Positions 1 to 10,009 of a stretch of 64,000 bases of DNA are shown here, one piece after another. Positions within the stretch are counted from its first letter, which is position 1; the number at the start of each line of letters is the position of its first letter. The notes beneath the pieces are model-generated. The model was not told the DNA's origin and made no database searches. It worked only from the letters and a program-made list of their open reading frames with translations. The stretch is from contig JAGOQS010000001.1 of the NCBI GenBank assembly GCA_017991315.1, forward strand, positions 951,001 to 1,015,000. Reading direction: 5' to 3'. Origin of the DNA: Ferrovibrio sp. (GTDB taxonomy: Bacteria > Pseudomonadota > Alphaproteobacteria > Ferrovibrionales > Ferrovibrionaceae). The position numbers and the translations under genes were made by a program.

Positions 1-103
1 TGCAGGATCATAGCGACCCGATACCAGTCCATGCCGTGTCCCTACGGCCCGTCGAATCAAGATGGTAGTGCGGACGGGTGGGAAAGTCGATGGAGGATGT
101 ACC

Positions 104-1051
104 ATGAGCCTGCGCAACACACCGAGCCGCTCCCTGGAAGGCGCTGACCGCCGCTACCTCTCCACGGTCATGAACAAGGCCATGCTCACCGAGGAACAGG
201 AACTGTCGCTGGCCAAGCGCTGGAAGGAACACGGCGACCAGCAGGCCATGCAGGAGATGGTTTCCGCCTACCTGCGCCTGGTCGTCGCCACCGCCGGCCG
301 CTTCCGCAATTACGGCCTGCCGATGTCTGACCTGATCCAAGAGGGCAATATCGGCCTGATGCTGGCGATCAACCGCTTCGACCCGGAGCGCGGCGTGCGC
401 TTCTCCACCTATGCTACCTGGTGGATCCGCTCCTCGATGCAGGAATACGTGCTGCGCAACTGGTCGATCGTGCGCTCCGGCACCTCGGCCGGCCAGAAGG
501 CGCTGTTCTTCAATCTGCGCTGGCTGCGCGCCAAGCTGGAGCGCAACGGCGGCAGCCTGACGCTGGATGACGCCAACCGCAATGAAATCGCGGCCACGCT
601 GAAGGTTTCGCCGAACGAGGTTTCCGCCATGGCGATGCGGCTTTCGGGCCGCGACCATTCGCTGAACGAGCCGATGGGCGGCGAGGAGGGCGGTGAGGCG
701 TTCCAGGATTTCCTGGTCGATCCCGGCCCGAATCCGGAGCAGCAGGTCGAGGCCCGCCATGACGGCGCGCTGCGTCATACCTGGCTCACCGAATCACTGG
801 ACCAGCTCAACCCGCGCGAACGCCTGATCGTTTCCGAGCGCATGCTCAACGACGACAAGGTGACGCTGGAAGAACTGGGCGAGCGCCTCGGCGTGACCAA
901 GGAGCGTGTGCGCCAGATCGAAACCAAGGCCTTCGCCAAGCTGCAGAGCCTGGTGCTGAAGAAGAGCCGTGAGGCCGGCGAAACCTCGCTGATCGAGGGC
1001 TTCCTGCCGGCCAAGGTGAAGGCTGAAACCGGTAACTGCGTCTATTGCTGA
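104..1051 (+). CDS. rpoH2: RNA polymerase sigma-32 family factor, RpoH2 type
   Basis: A 315-residue alternative sigma factor that directs core RNA polymerase to heat-shock or oxidative-stress promoters. Region 2 is clear, with FSTYATWWIR near residues 100-109, and is followed by the RpoH box QKALFFNLRW near 131-140, which separates RpoH from RpoD. The region 4 helix-turn-helix ends in TKERVRQIETKAFAKL near 265-280. The wording around region 2 (FRNYGLPMSDLIQEGN, NWSIVRSGTS) resembles the second alphaproteobacterial RpoH (RpoHII), known in Rhodobacter for the singlet-oxygen response; that assignment is inference. The ATG at 104 is preferred over upstream in-frame codons because GGAGG lies at 92-96. 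The tail ends in CVYC. The gene stands alone, followed by a GC-rich hairpin and tRNA-Asp. Confidence 0.93.
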   Translation: MSLRNTPSRSLEGADRRYLSTVMNKAMLTEEQELSLAKRWKEHGDQQAMQEMVSAYLRLVVATAGRFRNYGLPMSDLIQEGNIGLMLAINRFDPERGVRFSTYATWWIRSSMQEYVLRNWSIVRSGTSAGQKALFFNLRWLRAKLERNGGSLTLDDANRNEIAATLKVSPNEVSAMAMRLSGRDHSLNEPMGGEEGGEAFQDFLVDPGPNPEQQVEARHDGALRHTWLTESLDQLNPRERLIVSERMLNDDKVTLEELGERLGVTKERVRQIETKAFAKLQSLVLKKSREAGETSLIEGFLPAKVKAETGNCVYC

Positions 1052-1064
1052 AAAAGCGCCTCGT

Positions 1065-1097
1065 CCGCCCGCCCTGTGCTTGACATGGGGCGGGCGG
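1065..1097 (+). terminator. GC-rich hairpin after rpoH2
   Basis: A perfect 10-bp inverted repeat, CCGCCCGCCC at 1065-1074 and GGGCGGGCGG at 1088-1097 with a 13-base loop, begins 13 bases after the rpoH2 stop. No T-tract follows, so it may stabilise the 3' end rather than terminate. Its loop contains the -35 box of the tRNA promoter. Confidence 0.45.
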
Positions 1098-1108
1098 GGA
1101 GGTACACC
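1080..1108 (+). promoter_or_regulatory. sigma-70 type promoter for tRNA-Asp
   Basis: TTGACA at 1080-1085 is a perfect -35 box. At a 17-base spacing lies TACACC (1103-1108) as a weak -10. The tRNA 5' end is 12 bases further on, a usual distance for a short tRNA leader. Confidence 0.55.
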
Positions 1109-1120
1109 GACCGCCGCTGC

Positions 1121-1197
1121 GGGGGTGTAGCTCAGTTGGTTAGAGCGTCGGCCTGTCACGCCGAAGGTCGCGGGTTCAAGTCCCGTCACTCTCGCCA
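1121..1197 (+). tRNA. tRNA-Asp (anticodon GTC)
   Basis: A full cloverleaf of 77 bases including an encoded CCA (1195-1197). The acceptor arm GGGGGTG pairs with CACTCTC using two G-U pairs, with discriminator G. The D arm is GCTC/GAGC, the anticodon stem TCGGC/GCCGA encloses CTGTCAC with GTC at the anticodon position, and the T arm contains GGTTCAAGTCC. G73 and GTC together identify aspartate. Confidence 0.97.
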
Positions 1198-1230
1198 CTT
1201 TTTCAGTGGTTTAGCGCAGCAAAGCGATCC

Positions 1231-1262
1231 AAAAAGGGCGGTCCCACGGGCCGCCCTTTTTC
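1231..1262 (+). terminator. intrinsic terminator of tRNA-Asp
   Basis: GGGCGG (1236-1241) pairs with CCGCCC (1251-1256), with extra pairing inside the loop, preceded by AAAAA and followed by TTTTT. A classic Rho-independent terminator 34 bases after the tRNA. Confidence 0.85.
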
Positions 1263-1702
1263 GTTGCGCCATCCCCCCTCGATATTCACAACGCTACCCA
1301 GGCTGCGCTAGGCGCCATTCCCGCTGCCTGATCGCCACGGAGGGGGCCTCTGTATGCAATGCCTTACAACCACTGGGGGGAGCGACTCCGAGGCTTCGGG
1401 CGAGGCTTTGGTGGGACTCTCGGCAGGGCTCCGGCATGGCTGGAGGGTGGGGCTTTGCCGGTCGCAGGCAGAGGCATTGGCTGGGCCATCCGATACGCCG
1501 CCAGGCAAAGGCGCTAGGTACTTGATTTGCTGCTGTTTAACGCCTCTTGCGAGTCACTCGCAAAGGGCCGTTTACGGAGATTATCCAGGGGCTAAATTAT
1601 TGCGGTGCGGCAGATAACGGTCTAATACTCCGGAGCCTCCGGTGGGTGGGACTGCCAGGGGCTGACTTCTTGCTGTTTCCTAATACAGAGGAGAGTGCAA
1701 CC
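1263..1702. other. nuo upstream region, no convincing gene
   Basis: 440 bases between the tRNA terminator and nuoA. It holds a perfect 17-bp palindrome (1547-1563) and a possible promoter, TTTACG at 1571-1576 and TAAATT at 1593-1598 with 16-base spacing. Between 1346 and 1479 several inverted repeats could fold: CAATGCCT at 1357-1364 with AGGCATTG at 1472-1479, and a 7-bp stem CTCCGGC/GCTGGAG near 1430-1446. An 87-codon frame starting at 1354 has a fair Shine-Dalgarno (GGAGGGGG) but its predicted sequence looks like no protein and it runs across the palindrome and promoter, so it is not called. Confidence 0.5.
1547..1563. promoter_or_regulatory. 17-bp palindrome upstream of nuoA, candidate operator
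   Basis: TTGCGAGT-C-ACTCGCAA is perfectly symmetrical. It ends 8 bases before a possible -35 box (1571-1576), a position typical of an activator or repressor site for the nuo operon. The regulator is unknown. Confidence 0.4.
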
Positions 1703-2068
1703 GTGGACGCCCTACTGCGGGAGTACCTGCCGATCCTGCTGTTTCTTGGCCTGGCAATCGTCCTGGCCTTGGTGATGGCGCTGCTGCCTTTCGTTGCCGC
1801 CAAGCGCAATCCCGATCCGGAAAAGAATTCCACCTACGAATGCGGCTTCGAGCCGTTTTCGGACTCGCGGCGCCAGTTTGATGTGCGCTTCTACCTGGTG
1901 GCCATCCTCTTCATCATATTCGACCTTGAAGTCGCCTTCCTGTTCCCCTGGGCGGTGGCGCTCGGCGATATTGGCGTGTTCGGTTTCTGGTCGATGGTGG
2001 TTTTCCTCGGCGTGCTGACCGTCGGCTTCATTTATGAGTGGAAGAAGGGGGCCCTGGAATGGGAGTGA
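1703..2068 (+). CDS. nuoA: NADH-quinone oxidoreductase subunit A
   Basis: A 121-residue membrane subunit of respiratory complex I, which couples NADH oxidation and quinone reduction to proton pumping. Three transmembrane helices are visible, near residues 8-30, 62-82 and 90-110. The conserved loop [24 protein letters not shown] lies between helices 1 and 2 and takes part near the quinone site. GTG at 1703 is chosen because AGAGGAGAG lies just upstream and because the protein then begins at the usual family position. First gene of a fourteen-gene operon; it overlaps nuoB. Confidence 0.95.
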   Translation: MDALLREYLPILLFLGLAIVLALVMALLPFVAAKRNPDPEKNSTYECGFEPFSDSRRQFDVRFYLVAILFIIFDLEVAFLFPWAVALGDIGVFGFWSMVVFLGVLTVGFIYEWKKGALEWE

Positions 2069-2625
2069 GCGGCGCCATGGACAAGACCCCGGCTACCCCC
2101 GCCGCAAGCGGCATGCAGCTTGGCTCGCCCCAGGACACCTTCTTCAAGGACCTGTCGGATGAACTCGCCGACAAGGGCGTGGTGGTTTCCTCGCTGGACA
2201 AGCTGGCCAACTGGGCCCGCACCGGCTCGCTTTGGCCGATGACCTTCGGCCTTGCCTGCTGCGGCGTGGAGATGATCCACGCCTACATGGCGCGCTACGA
2301 TCTCGACCGTTTCGGTTCCATGCCGCGCGCCTCGCCGCGCCAGTCGGACGTGATGATCGTGGCCGGCACGCTGACCAACAAGATGGCGCCGGCCTTGCGC
2401 AAGCTCTATGACCAGATGGCGGAGCCGCGCTACGTCATCTCCATGGGAAGCTGCGCCAATGGCGGCGGCTATTACCACTATTCCTATTCCGTGGTGCGCG
2501 GTTGCGACCGCATCGTGCCGGTGGACATCTACGTGCCCGGCTGCCCGCCCACGGCGGAAGCGCTGGTCTACGGTCTGCTGCAGTTGCAGAAGAAGATTCT
2601 GCGCACCACCACCATCGCGCGCTGA
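2059..2625 (+). CDS. nuoB: NADH-quinone oxidoreductase subunit B
   Basis: A 188-residue peripheral-arm subunit carrying cluster N2, the [4Fe-4S] centre that passes electrons to quinone. The ligands are visible: adjacent cysteines in LACCGVEMI near residue 67, SCANGGGYY near 131 and [10 protein letters not shown] near 161. ATG at 2059 is preferred (AGAAGGGGG upstream, 10-base overlap with the nuoA stop); ATG at 2077 is a possible shorter start. The 20-residue N-terminal tail rich in Pro and Ala is normal in alphaproteobacteria. Confidence 0.96.
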   Translation: MGVSGAMDKTPATPAASGMQLGSPQDTFFKDLSDELADKGVVVSSLDKLANWARTGSLWPMTFGLACCGVEMIHAYMARYDLDRFGSMPRASPRQSDVMIVAGTLTNKMAPALRKLYDQMAEPRYVISMGSCANGGGYYHYSYSVVRGCDRIVPVDIYVPGCPPTAEALVYGLLQLQKKILRTTTIAR

Positions 2626-2636
2626 GCGGGGACCGC

Positions 2637-3269
2637 ATGACGGATCAAAAAGCGCTGATCGCCGAGCAGGAGCAGGCGCTCAAGGAACTGGGCGAGCATA
2701 TCGCTGCCAGTGTGCCGAACGACGTTACCAGCTTCCGCGTCAGCCATGGCGAGTTGACCCTGGCGGCGCCGGCCGAGCGCATTGTCAGCCTGCTCACCTT
2801 CCTGCGCGATGACGGCAACTGCCAGTTCGTGCAGCTCATCGACGTGCTTGGCGTCGACTGGCCGGAGCGCGAGAAGCGGTTCGACATCGTCTATCACCTG
2901 CTCAGCCTGAAGCTGAACCAGCGCGTCCGCATCACCGTGCAGACCGATGAGGATACCCCGGTGCCGTCCGTCACCGGCGTCTATTCCGCTGCTGGCTGGT
3001 TCGAGCGCGAGACCTGGGACATGTATGGCGTGATGTTCTCGGGCCATCCGGACCTGCGCCGCATCCTTTCGGATTACGGCTTCGAGGGTCATCCGCTGCG
3101 CAAGGATTTCCCGCTCACCGGCTATGTCGAAGTGCGCTACGACAACCAGCAGAAGCGCGTGATCTACGAACCGGTGCAGTTGCCCCAGGAATTCCGCCGC
3201 TTCGATTTCATGAGCCCGTGGGAAGGCGCGAAATACGTGCTGCCGGGCGACGAAAAGGCAAAGGCGTAA
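2637..3269 (+). CDS. nuoC: NADH-quinone oxidoreductase subunit C (30 kDa)
   Basis: A 210-residue peripheral-arm subunit that binds NuoD and helps place cluster N2. The 30-kDa signature [20 protein letters not shown] lies near residues 121-140, followed by [20 protein letters not shown]. The protein is separate from NuoD, as in mitochondria and other alphaproteobacteria, and is not fused as in E. coli. ATG at 2637 follows GAGCGGGG and gives the usual N-terminus. The gene ends one base before nuoD. Confidence 0.96.
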   Translation: MTDQKALIAEQEQALKELGEHIAASVPNDVTSFRVSHGELTLAAPAERIVSLLTFLRDDGNCQFVQLIDVLGVDWPEREKRFDIVYHLLSLKLNQRVRITVQTDEDTPVPSVTGVYSAAGWFERETWDMYGVMFSGHPDLRRILSDYGFEGHPLRKDFPLTGYVEVRYDNQQKRVIYEPVQLPQEFRRFDFMSPWEGAKYVLPGDEKAKA

Positions 3270-3270
3270 C

Positions 3271-4452
3271 ATGGCTGAAGTCGCGATTGCCAATTACACC
3301 CTGAATTTCGGCCCGCAGCATCCGGCAGCGCACGGCGTGCTGCGCCTGGTGATGGAGCTGGATGGCGAAATCGTCGAGCGTTGCGATCCGCATATCGGCC
3401 TGCTGCATCGCGGCACCGAGAAGCTGATCGAGAACAAGACCTACCTGCAGGCAGTGCCGTATTTCGACCGGCTCGACTATGTCGCGCCGATGAACCAGGA
3501 ACATGCCTTCGCGATCGCCACCGAGCGCCTGCTCGGCCTGGAAGTGCCGCGCCGCGGCCAGTTCGTGCGCGTGATCTTCTCCGAGATCGGCCGCCTGCTG
3601 AACCACATGCTGAACGTGACCACCCATGCCCTCGATGTCGGCGCCACCACGCCGGCTTTGTGGTGCTTCGAGGAGCGCGAGAAGCTGATGGAATTCTACG
3701 AGCGCGTTTCCGGCGCCCGTATGCATGCCGCCTATTTCCGTCCCGGTGGCGTGCACCAGGACATGCCGAAGGGCCTGGCCGAGGATATCTACAAGTATTG
3801 CGAACGCGTGCAGCCGGTGCTCACCGACGTTGAGAACCTGCTCACTGAGAACCGCATCTACCGCCAGCGCAATGTCGATATCGGCGTGATCTCGGCCAAG
3901 GATGCGATGGACTGGGGCTTCTCCGGCGTGATGCTGCGCGGTTCGGGCGTCGCCTGGGATCTGCGCAAGTCGCAGCCCTACGAAGTCTACGACGAACTGG
4001 ATTTTGATATTCCGGTGGGCAAGAACGGCGATTGCTTCGACCGTTATCTCTGCCGCGTGGAAGAGATGCACCAGTCGGTGCGCATCATCCGCCAGTGCAT
4101 CGAGCAGATGCCGGAAGCCGGCCCGGTCTCGTCGGACGACCGCAAGGTGGTGCCGCCGAAGCGCGGAGAGATGAAGACCTCAATGGAAGCGCTGATCCAT
4201 CATTTCAAGCTCTACACCGAAGGCTATCGCGTGCCGGAAGGCGAAGTGTATGCCGCGGTGGAAGCGCCGAAGGGTGAGTTCGGCGTCTATCTGGTGTCGG
4301 ACGGCTCCAACAAGCCGTATCGCTGCCGCATCCGCGCCCCGGGCTTTGCCCATCTGCAGGCGACGGATTTCATGTCCAAGGGCTACATGCTCGCCGATGC
4401 CGTCTCGATTGTCGGCAACATGGATATCGTGTTCGGAGAGATCGACCGATGA
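3271..4452 (+). CDS. nuoD: NADH-quinone oxidoreductase subunit D (49 kDa)
   Basis: A 393-residue 49-kDa subunit that forms the quinone cavity with NuoB. The N-terminal [20 protein letters not shown] and [14 protein letters not shown] are hallmarks; the HPAAH loop is the part that contacts the quinone headgroup. The protein ends DIVFGEIDR, the standard C-terminus. It has no hydrogenase-type nickel ligands, as expected for complex I. It overlaps nuoE by four bases (ATGA), so the two are probably translationally coupled. Confidence 0.97.
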   Translation: MAEVAIANYTLNFGPQHPAAHGVLRLVMELDGEIVERCDPHIGLLHRGTEKLIENKTYLQAVPYFDRLDYVAPMNQEHAFAIATERLLGLEVPRRGQFVRVIFSEIGRLLNHMLNVTTHALDVGATTPALWCFEEREKLMEFYERVSGARMHAAYFRPGGVHQDMPKGLAEDIYKYCERVQPVLTDVENLLTENRIYRQRNVDIGVISAKDAMDWGFSGVMLRGSGVAWDLRKSQPYEVYDELDFDIPVGKNGDCFDRYLCRVEEMHQSVRIIRQCIEQMPEAGPVSSDDRKVVPPKRGEMKTSMEALIHHFKLYTEGYRVPEGEVYAAVEAPKGEFGVYLVSDGSNKPYRCRIRAPGFAHLQATDFMSKGYMLADAVSIVGNMDIVFGEIDR

Positions 4453-5093
4453 GTGGCGTCCATATCGCACCGCCCGAGCAGCAGCCCAAGGATTTCGCCT
4501 TCACGGCGGAAAACCTGGAGAAGGCCAAGGCCTTCATTGCCAAATACCCGGCTGGCCGCCAGCGCAGCGCCACCATGCCGCTGCTGGATCTGGCGCAGCG
4601 CCAGCATGGCGGCTGGTTGCCGCTGGCCGCGATCCGCGCCGTGGCAGATATGCTGAGCGTGCCGGAAATCCGCGTGCTGGAAGTCGCCAGCTTCTACACG
4701 ATGTATAACCTGGCGCCTGTCGGTAAGCATTTCGTGCAGGTCTGCACCACCACGCCCTGCTGGCTGCGCGGCTCGGAGCAGATTGTTGCCGCCTGCGAGA
4801 AGCATCTCGGCATCCATTGCGGCGAGACCACCAAGGACGGCCAGTTCACCCTGATCGAGGTGGAATGCCTCGGTGCCTGCGTGAATGCACCGATGATGCA
4901 GATCGCCGATGATTTTTACGAGGATCTCGATGCCGCCAGCACGGTGAAGATCCTGGAGGCCCTGCAGCGCGGCGAAAAGCCGAAGCCAGGGCCGCAGAAT
5001 GGCCGTATCGCGTCGGCGCCGCTGGGCGGCCCGACCACGTTGCAGAGCTTCAACCAGCCGGCCGGTAATGCCCCGGCCGGTGGCGGCGAATAA
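4449..5093 (+). CDS. nuoE: NADH-quinone oxidoreductase subunit E (24 kDa)
   Basis: A 214-residue subunit of the NADH-dehydrogenase module carrying the [2Fe-2S] cluster N1a. The four ligands are in CTTTPC (near residues 99 and 104) and CLGAC (near 140 and 144), in a thioredoxin-like fold. The C-terminal 45 residues are a Pro/Gly-rich tail ([10 protein letters not shown] and on) absent from E. coli NuoE but usual in alphaproteobacteria. Starts inside the nuoD stop. Confidence 0.95.
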   Translation: MSGVHIAPPEQQPKDFAFTAENLEKAKAFIAKYPAGRQRSATMPLLDLAQRQHGGWLPLAAIRAVADMLSVPEIRVLEVASFYTMYNLAPVGKHFVQVCTTTPCWLRGSEQIVAACEKHLGIHCGETTKDGQFTLIEVECLGACVNAPMMQIADDFYEDLDAASTVKILEALQRGEKPKPGPQNGRIASAPLGGPTTLQSFNQPAGNAPAGGGE

Positions 5094-5106
5094 GCGGAGC
5101 CCGGGC

Positions 5107-6405
5107 ATGTTGCAGGATAAGGACCGCATCTTCACCAATCTCTACGGCCAGCAGCCGTGGAACCTGGCCGCCGCGCGCCGTCGCGGCGACTGGGATGGCA
5201 CCAAGGACATCATGGCCAAGGGCCAGGACTGGATCATCGAAGAGATGAAGAAGTCCTCGCTGCGTGGCCGTGGCGGTGCCGGCTTCCCCACTGGCCTGAA
5301 GTGGTCCTTCATGCCGAAGCAGTCCGATGGCCGGCCGAGCTATCTCGTGGTCAATGCCGACGAGGGCGAGCCGGGCACCTGCAAGGACCGCGACATGATG
5401 CGCCACGATCCGCATAAGCTGATCGAGGGCTGCCTGCTCGCCGGCTTCGCCATGCGTGCCGTTGCTGCCTACATCTATATCCGTGGTGAGTTCCACCACG
5501 AAGCCAATGTGCTGGAAGCCGCTATCGACGAAGCGCGCGATGCCGGCCTGCTCGGCAAGAATGCCTGCGGTTCGGGCTATGATTTCGATGTTTTCGTGCA
5601 TCGTGGCGCTGGCGCCTATATCTGCGGCGAGGAAACCGCGCTGATCGAAAGCCTGGAAGGCAAGAAGGGCCAGCCGCGCCTGAAGCCGCCTTTCCCGGCC
5701 AATGTCGGTGTCTGGGGCTGTCCGACCACGGTGAACAACGTCGAAAGCATCGCGGTGGCGCCGACCATCCTGCGGCGCGGCGGCGAGTGGTTCGCCAGCA
5801 TCGGCCGTCCGAACAACACCGGCACCAAGGTTTTCTGCATCTCCGGCCACGTCAACAAGCCGTGCAATGTGGAAGAGGAGATGGGCATCCCGCTCAAGGA
5901 ATTGATCGAGAAGCATGCCGGCGGCGTGCGCGGCGGCTGGGATAACCTGCTGGCGATCATTCCGGGCGGCTCCTCGGTGCCGCTGTTGCCGAAGTCGATC
6001 TGCGACGACGTGCTGATGGATTTCGACAGCTTGCGCGCCCAGCGTTCCGGCCTCGGCACCGCCGCCGTGATCGTGATGGACAAGAGCACCGACGTGGTGC
6101 GCGCCATCGCCCGGCTCTCGAAATTCTACAAGCATGAATCCTGCGGCCAGTGCACGCCGTGCCGCGAAGGCACCGGCTGGATGTGGCGCGTCATGGAGCG
6201 TCTGGTGAAGGGCGAAGCCGAGAAGCATGAAATCGACATGCTGCTCGAAGTCACCACGCAAGTGGAAGGCCACACCATCTGCGCCCTTGGCGATGCCGCT
6301 GCCTGGCCGATCCAGGGCCTGATCCGGCATTTCCGCCCCGAGGTGGAGCGCCGCATCGACGCCTATCACGCCGGCAAGCCGGTCCTTCCCGTGGCTGCGG
6401 AGTAA
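5107..6405 (+). CDS. nuoF: NADH-quinone oxidoreductase subunit F (51 kDa)
   Basis: A 432-residue flavoprotein that takes electrons from NADH to FMN and then to cluster N3. The NADH/FMN glycine-rich motif [13 protein letters not shown] is near residues 54-66 and [13 protein letters not shown] near 83-95. The N3 ligands are in [11 protein letters not shown] near 344-354 and the last cysteine in HTICALGDA near 391. ATG at 5107 follows GCGGAG and gives the family N-terminus; the longer open frame upstream lies inside nuoE. Confidence 0.96.
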   Translation: MLQDKDRIFTNLYGQQPWNLAAARRRGDWDGTKDIMAKGQDWIIEEMKKSSLRGRGGAGFPTGLKWSFMPKQSDGRPSYLVVNADEGEPGTCKDRDMMRHDPHKLIEGCLLAGFAMRAVAAYIYIRGEFHHEANVLEAAIDEARDAGLLGKNACGSGYDFDVFVHRGAGAYICGEETALIESLEGKKGQPRLKPPFPANVGVWGCPTTVNNVESIAVAPTILRRGGEWFASIGRPNNTGTKVFCISGHVNKPCNVEEEMGIPLKELIEKHAGGVRGGWDNLLAIIPGGSSVPLLPKSICDDVLMDFDSLRAQRSGLGTAAVIVMDKSTDVVRAIARLSKFYKHESCGQCTPCREGTGWMWRVMERLVKGEAEKHEIDMLLEVTTQVEGHTICALGDAAAWPIQGLIRHFRPEVERRIDAYHAGKPVLPVAAE

Positions 6406-6409
6406 GCCC

Positions 6410-8464
6410 ATGCCGACTTTGACCATCGACGGCATCCAGGTAACGGTCGAGCCCGGCACCACCGTGCTGCAGGCCTGCGAACTGGCCGGCAAGGAAATCC
6501 CGCGCTTCTGCTACCACGAACGCCTAAGCATCGCCGGCAATTGCCGCATGTGCCTGGTGGAACAGGAGAAGGCGCCGAAGCCGATCGCCTCCTGCGCCAT
6601 GCCGGCCGCCGATGGCATGGTGATCAAGACCGACACGCCGCTGGTGAAGAAGGCGCGTGAAGGCGTGATGGAATTCCTGCTGATCAACCACCCGCTGGAT
6701 TGCCCGATCTGCGATCAGGGCGGCGAGTGCGACCTGCAGGACCAGTCGATGGGCTATGGCAAGGGCGCCTCGCGCTACGACGAGCATAAGCGCGCGGTGA
6801 AGGACAAGAATATGGGTCCGCTGGTGGCTACCACCATGACCCGCTGCATCCATTGCACCCGCTGTGTCCGCTTCGCCACCGAAATCGCCGGCGTGCCCGA
6901 TCTCGGTGCCATTGGCCGTGGCGAGGATACCGAGATCACCACCTATCTCGAGAAGGCCTTCGCCTCCGAGCTTTCCGGCAACGTGATCGATCTCTGCCCG
7001 GTCGGCGCGCTGACCTCGAAGCCTTATGCCTTCACCGCCCGTTCCTGGGAATTGCGCAAGACCGAGAGCGTCGATGCCATGGACGCGCTGGGCAGCAATG
7101 TCCGCATCGACGTGCGTGGCCGTGAAGTGATGCGCGTGCTGCCGCGCCTGAATGAAGCGGTGAACGAGGAATGGATTTCCGACAAGACCCGCTTCGCCTA
7201 TGACGGCCTGAAGAAGCGCCGCATCGACCAGCCCTATGTGCGGGTGAACGGCAAGCTGCAGCCGGCGACCTGGAACGAGGCGTTTGCCGCTGTTGCCGCC
7301 GGCCTCAAGGGCCTCTCTGGCAGCGAGATTGCTGCCGTGGCCGGCGATATGGCCTGCGCCGAAAGCGTGATGGCGCTGAAGGACCTGCTTGGCAAGCTTG
7401 GCTCGACTTTGACCGAATGCCGCCAGGATGGCGCGAAGGTGGACCCGGCCAACCGCGCCAGCTACCTGTTCAACTCAGGCATTGCCGGCATCGACCAGGC
7501 CGATGCGATCCTCATTGTCGGCAGCAACCCGCGCAAGGAAGCCGCCGTGCTGAACGCGCGGCTGCGCAAACGCTATCTGCGCGGCAACGTCAAGATCGCG
7601 GTGATCGGCGAAGCCGCCGACCTTACCTACAAGTATGAGCATCTCGGCACCGGTCCGATGACGCTGAAGGCCATCGCCGATGGTAGCCACGCTTTCGCTG
7701 ATGTGTTGAAGAATGCCAAGAATCCGCTGCTGATCCTGGGGCAGGGCGCTGTGGCCCGCACTGACGGCGATGTGGTGCTCGGCCTGGCCTGGCAGGTGGC
7801 GGATCGCTGCGGCCTGGTGAAGGATGGCTGGAACGGTTTCTCCGTGCTGCATACGGCGGCTGGTCGTGTCGGCGCGCTCGACCTCGGCTTCGCGACGGCA
7901 GGCGGCATCGACAGCATTCTCGCCGGCACGCAGTCCGGCGCCATCAAGGCGCTTTACCTGCTCGGCGCCGATGAATTCGACACCGCCAAGATCGGCAATG
8001 CCTTCGTGGTCTACCAGGGCAGCCATGGCGATGCCGGTGCGCGCCGCGCCAATGTGGTGCTGCCGGGCGTGGCCTATACCGAGAAGGATGCGATCTGGGT
8101 CAACACCGAGGGCCGCGTGCAGCTCGGTCGCCGCGCCGCTGCGGCGCCCGGCGATGCCCGCGAGGATTGGGCGATCCTGCGTGCGCTCTCCGAAGTACTG
8201 GGCCAGAAGCTGCCCTATGACAATCAGGGCGCGCTGCGCCGCCGCATCTTGGAAGTGGCGCCGCATTTCGGCGCTGTCGACCGCATCACCCCGGCGGCCT
8301 GGGGCGTGTTCGGCGTCAACGGCATACCGAATGATGTGCCGTTTGCTTCGACTGTGGCCGATTTCTACCTCACCAACCCGATCGCCCGCGCCTCGACCAC
8401 CATGGCCGAGTGTTCTGCGGTGATGCGCGGCGAAACCCTGGCGATGACGGGCTCCGATGACTGA
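6410..8464 (+). CDS. nuoG: NADH-quinone oxidoreductase subunit G (75 kDa)
   Basis: A 684-residue iron-sulfur subunit that carries the electron wire from NuoF to NuoI. The N-terminal ferredoxin domain binds N1b (CYHE, GNCRMC, ASC). Next come the His-Cys ligand set for N5 ([19 protein letters not shown]) and the N4 set (CIHCTRC and CPVGALTSK). The remaining two thirds form the molybdopterin-oxidoreductase-like domain without cofactor function. No N7 cysteine set is visible, in keeping with alphaproteobacterial and mitochondrial length. Its stop overlaps nuoH by eight bases. Confidence 0.96.
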   Translation: MPTLTIDGIQVTVEPGTTVLQACELAGKEIPRFCYHERLSIAGNCRMCLVEQEKAPKPIASCAMPAADGMVIKTDTPLVKKAREGVMEFLLINHPLDCPICDQGGECDLQDQSMGYGKGASRYDEHKRAVKDKNMGPLVATTMTRCIHCTRCVRFATEIAGVPDLGAIGRGEDTEITTYLEKAFASELSGNVIDLCPVGALTSKPYAFTARSWELRKTESVDAMDALGSNVRIDVRGREVMRVLPRLNEAVNEEWISDKTRFAYDGLKKRRIDQPYVRVNGKLQPATWNEAFAAVAAGLKGLSGSEIAAVAGDMACAESVMALKDLLGKLGSTLTECRQDGAKVDPANRASYLFNSGIAGIDQADAILIVGSNPRKEAAVLNARLRKRYLRGNVKIAVIGEAADLTYKYEHLGTGPMTLKAIADGSHAFADVLKNAKNPLLILGQGAVARTDGDVVLGLAWQVADRCGLVKDGWNGFSVLHTAAGRVGALDLGFATAGGIDSILAGTQSGAIKALYLLGADEFDTAKIGNAFVVYQGSHGDAGARRANVVLPGVAYTEKDAIWVNTEGRVQLGRRAAAAPGDAREDWAILRALSEVLGQKLPYDNQGALRRRILEVAPHFGAVDRITPAAWGVFGVNGIPNDVPFASTVADFYLTNPIARASTTMAECSAVMRGETLAMTGSDD

Positions 8465-9488
8465 TACGCTGTTTCAGACTCTGTGGCAGGGCTATATCTG
8501 GCCGGGTGGCCTGATTCTGGCCAACATCCTGGCGCTGGTGGTGCCGCTGCTGATTGCGGTCGCCTACCTCACGCTGATGGAGCGCAAGGTGCTGGCTGCC
8601 ATGCAGCTCCGCATGGGCCCGAACGTGGTCGGCCCCTTCGGCCTGCTGCAGCCTTTCGCCGATGCCGTGAAGCTGATCTTCAAGGAACCGATCATCCCGT
8701 CGGGCGCCAACAAGATCCTGTTCATCCTGGCGCCGTGCCTCACCTTCATTCTCGCGCTGATCGCCTGGGCTGTGATTCCGGTGGCGGAAGGCTGGGTGAT
8801 CTCGAATATCAATGTCGGCGTGCTCTACCTGTTTGCGATTTCCTCGCTCGGCGTCTACGGCATCATCATCGCCGGCTGGGCCTCGAATTCGCGCTATGCC
8901 TTCCTTGGCGCGCTGCGTTCCTCGGCGCAGATGGTGTCTTACGAAGTCTCCATGGGCTTCGTCATCATCACCGTGCTGCTTTGCGTCGGTTCGCTGAACC
9001 TCACCGCCATTGTCGAAGCCCAGCGCACGGTGTGGTTTGCCATCCCGCTGCTGCCGATGTTCGTGATCTTCTTCATCTCGACGCTGGCCGAGACCAACCG
9101 GCATCCGTTCGATCTGCCGGAAGCGGAAGCCGAACTCGTTGCCGGCTATCAGGTGGAATATTCGTCGATGCACTTCGCCCTGTTCTTCCTGGGCGAATAC
9201 GCGAACATGATCCTGATGTGCGGCATGACCACGATCCTGTTCCTCGGTGGCTGGCTGCCGCCGTTCAACGTCGCGCCCTTCACCTGGGTGCCGGGGATCG
9301 TCTGGTTCTTCCTCAAGATTTTCATCCTGCTGTTCATCTTCATCTGGATCCGCGCCGCGCTGCCGCGCTACCGCTACGACCAGTTGATGCGGCTGGGCTG
9401 GAAGGTGTTCCTGCCGATCTCGCTGTTCTGGGTGATCGCGACCGCCGGTGTGCTGGTTGCCTTCGACCTCCTGCCGAAAGGGATGTAA
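8457..9488 (+). CDS. nuoH: NADH-quinone oxidoreductase subunit H
   Basis: A 343-residue membrane subunit (ND1 homologue) that links the peripheral arm to the proton-pumping arm and forms part of the quinone tunnel. About eight hydrophobic helices are visible. Conserved loops include [20 protein letters not shown], the YEVSMG segment and the acidic [20 protein letters not shown] loop needed for quinone-linked proton movement. The length is normal. It starts eight bases before the nuoG stop. Confidence 0.97.
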   Translation: MTDTLFQTLWQGYIWPGGLILANILALVVPLLIAVAYLTLMERKVLAAMQLRMGPNVVGPFGLLQPFADAVKLIFKEPIIPSGANKILFILAPCLTFILALIAWAVIPVAEGWVISNINVGVLYLFAISSLGVYGIIIAGWASNSRYAFLGALRSSAQMVSYEVSMGFVIITVLLCVGSLNLTAIVEAQRTVWFAIPLLPMFVIFFISTLAETNRHPFDLPEAEAELVAGYQVEYSSMHFALFFLGEYANMILMCGMTTILFLGGWLPPFNVAPFTWVPGIVWFFLKIFILLFIFIWIRAALPRYRYDQLMRLGWKVFLPISLFWVIATAGVLVAFDLLPKGM

Positions 9489-9491
9489 GCC

Positions 9492-9980
9492 ATGGCACTG
9501 CTCGATCGCGGCGCCCGCGCCATCTTCCTCACCGAAATGCTCGGTGGCCTGTGGCTGACCTTCAAGTACATGTTCCGGCCGCGCGCCACCCTGAACTACC
9601 CCTATGAGAAGGGGCCGCTGAGCCCGCGTTTCCGCGGCGAGCATGCGCTGCGCCGCTATGCCAATGGCGAGGAACGCTGCATCGCGTGCAAGCTCTGCGA
9701 GGCGATCTGCCCGGCCCAGGCCATCACCATCGAGGCCGAGCCGCGCGACGATGGTTCGCGCCGCACCACGCGTTATGACATCGACATGACCAAGTGCATC
9801 TATTGCGGCTTCTGCCAGGAAGCCTGCCCGGTGGATGCCATCGTCGAGGGTCCGAATTTTGAGTTCGCCACCGAAACCCGCGAGGAGCTGTTCTATGACA
9901 AGAACAAGCTGCTGGCGAATGGCGAGCGCTGGGAATACGAAATCGCGCGCAATATCGCCGCCGATGCGCCTTACCGGTGA
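9492..9980 (+). CDS. nuoI: NADH-quinone oxidoreductase subunit I (23 kDa)
   Basis: A 162-residue ferredoxin-like subunit carrying clusters N6a and N6b, the step before N2. Both CxxCxxCxxxCP motifs are intact: [12 protein letters not shown] near residues 60-73 and [12 protein letters not shown] near 99-112. The N-terminal amphipathic segment ([16 protein letters not shown]) matches other alphaproteobacterial and mitochondrial forms. Separated from nuoJ by 29 bases, the largest gap within the operon. Confidence 0.97.
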   Translation: MALLDRGARAIFLTEMLGGLWLTFKYMFRPRATLNYPYEKGPLSPRFRGEHALRRYANGEERCIACKLCEAICPAQAITIEAEPRDDGSRRTTRYDIDMTKCIYCGFCQEACPVDAIVEGPNFEFATETREELFYDKNKLLANGERWEYEIARNIAADAPYR

Positions 9981-10009
9981 AGAGCAGCGACGGGCGAGGG
10001 GGATAGAGT

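Noticed and set aside
8..778. 256-codon minus-strand frame opposite rpoH2
   Set aside because: It lies fully opposite a clear sigma factor gene; its predicted product has the His/Ala/Gln/Arg-rich look of antisense reading in GC-rich DNA.
1354..1617. 87-codon plus-strand frame before nuoA
   Set aside because: It has a possible ribosome site, but its residues look random and it crosses the palindrome and promoter of the nuo operon.
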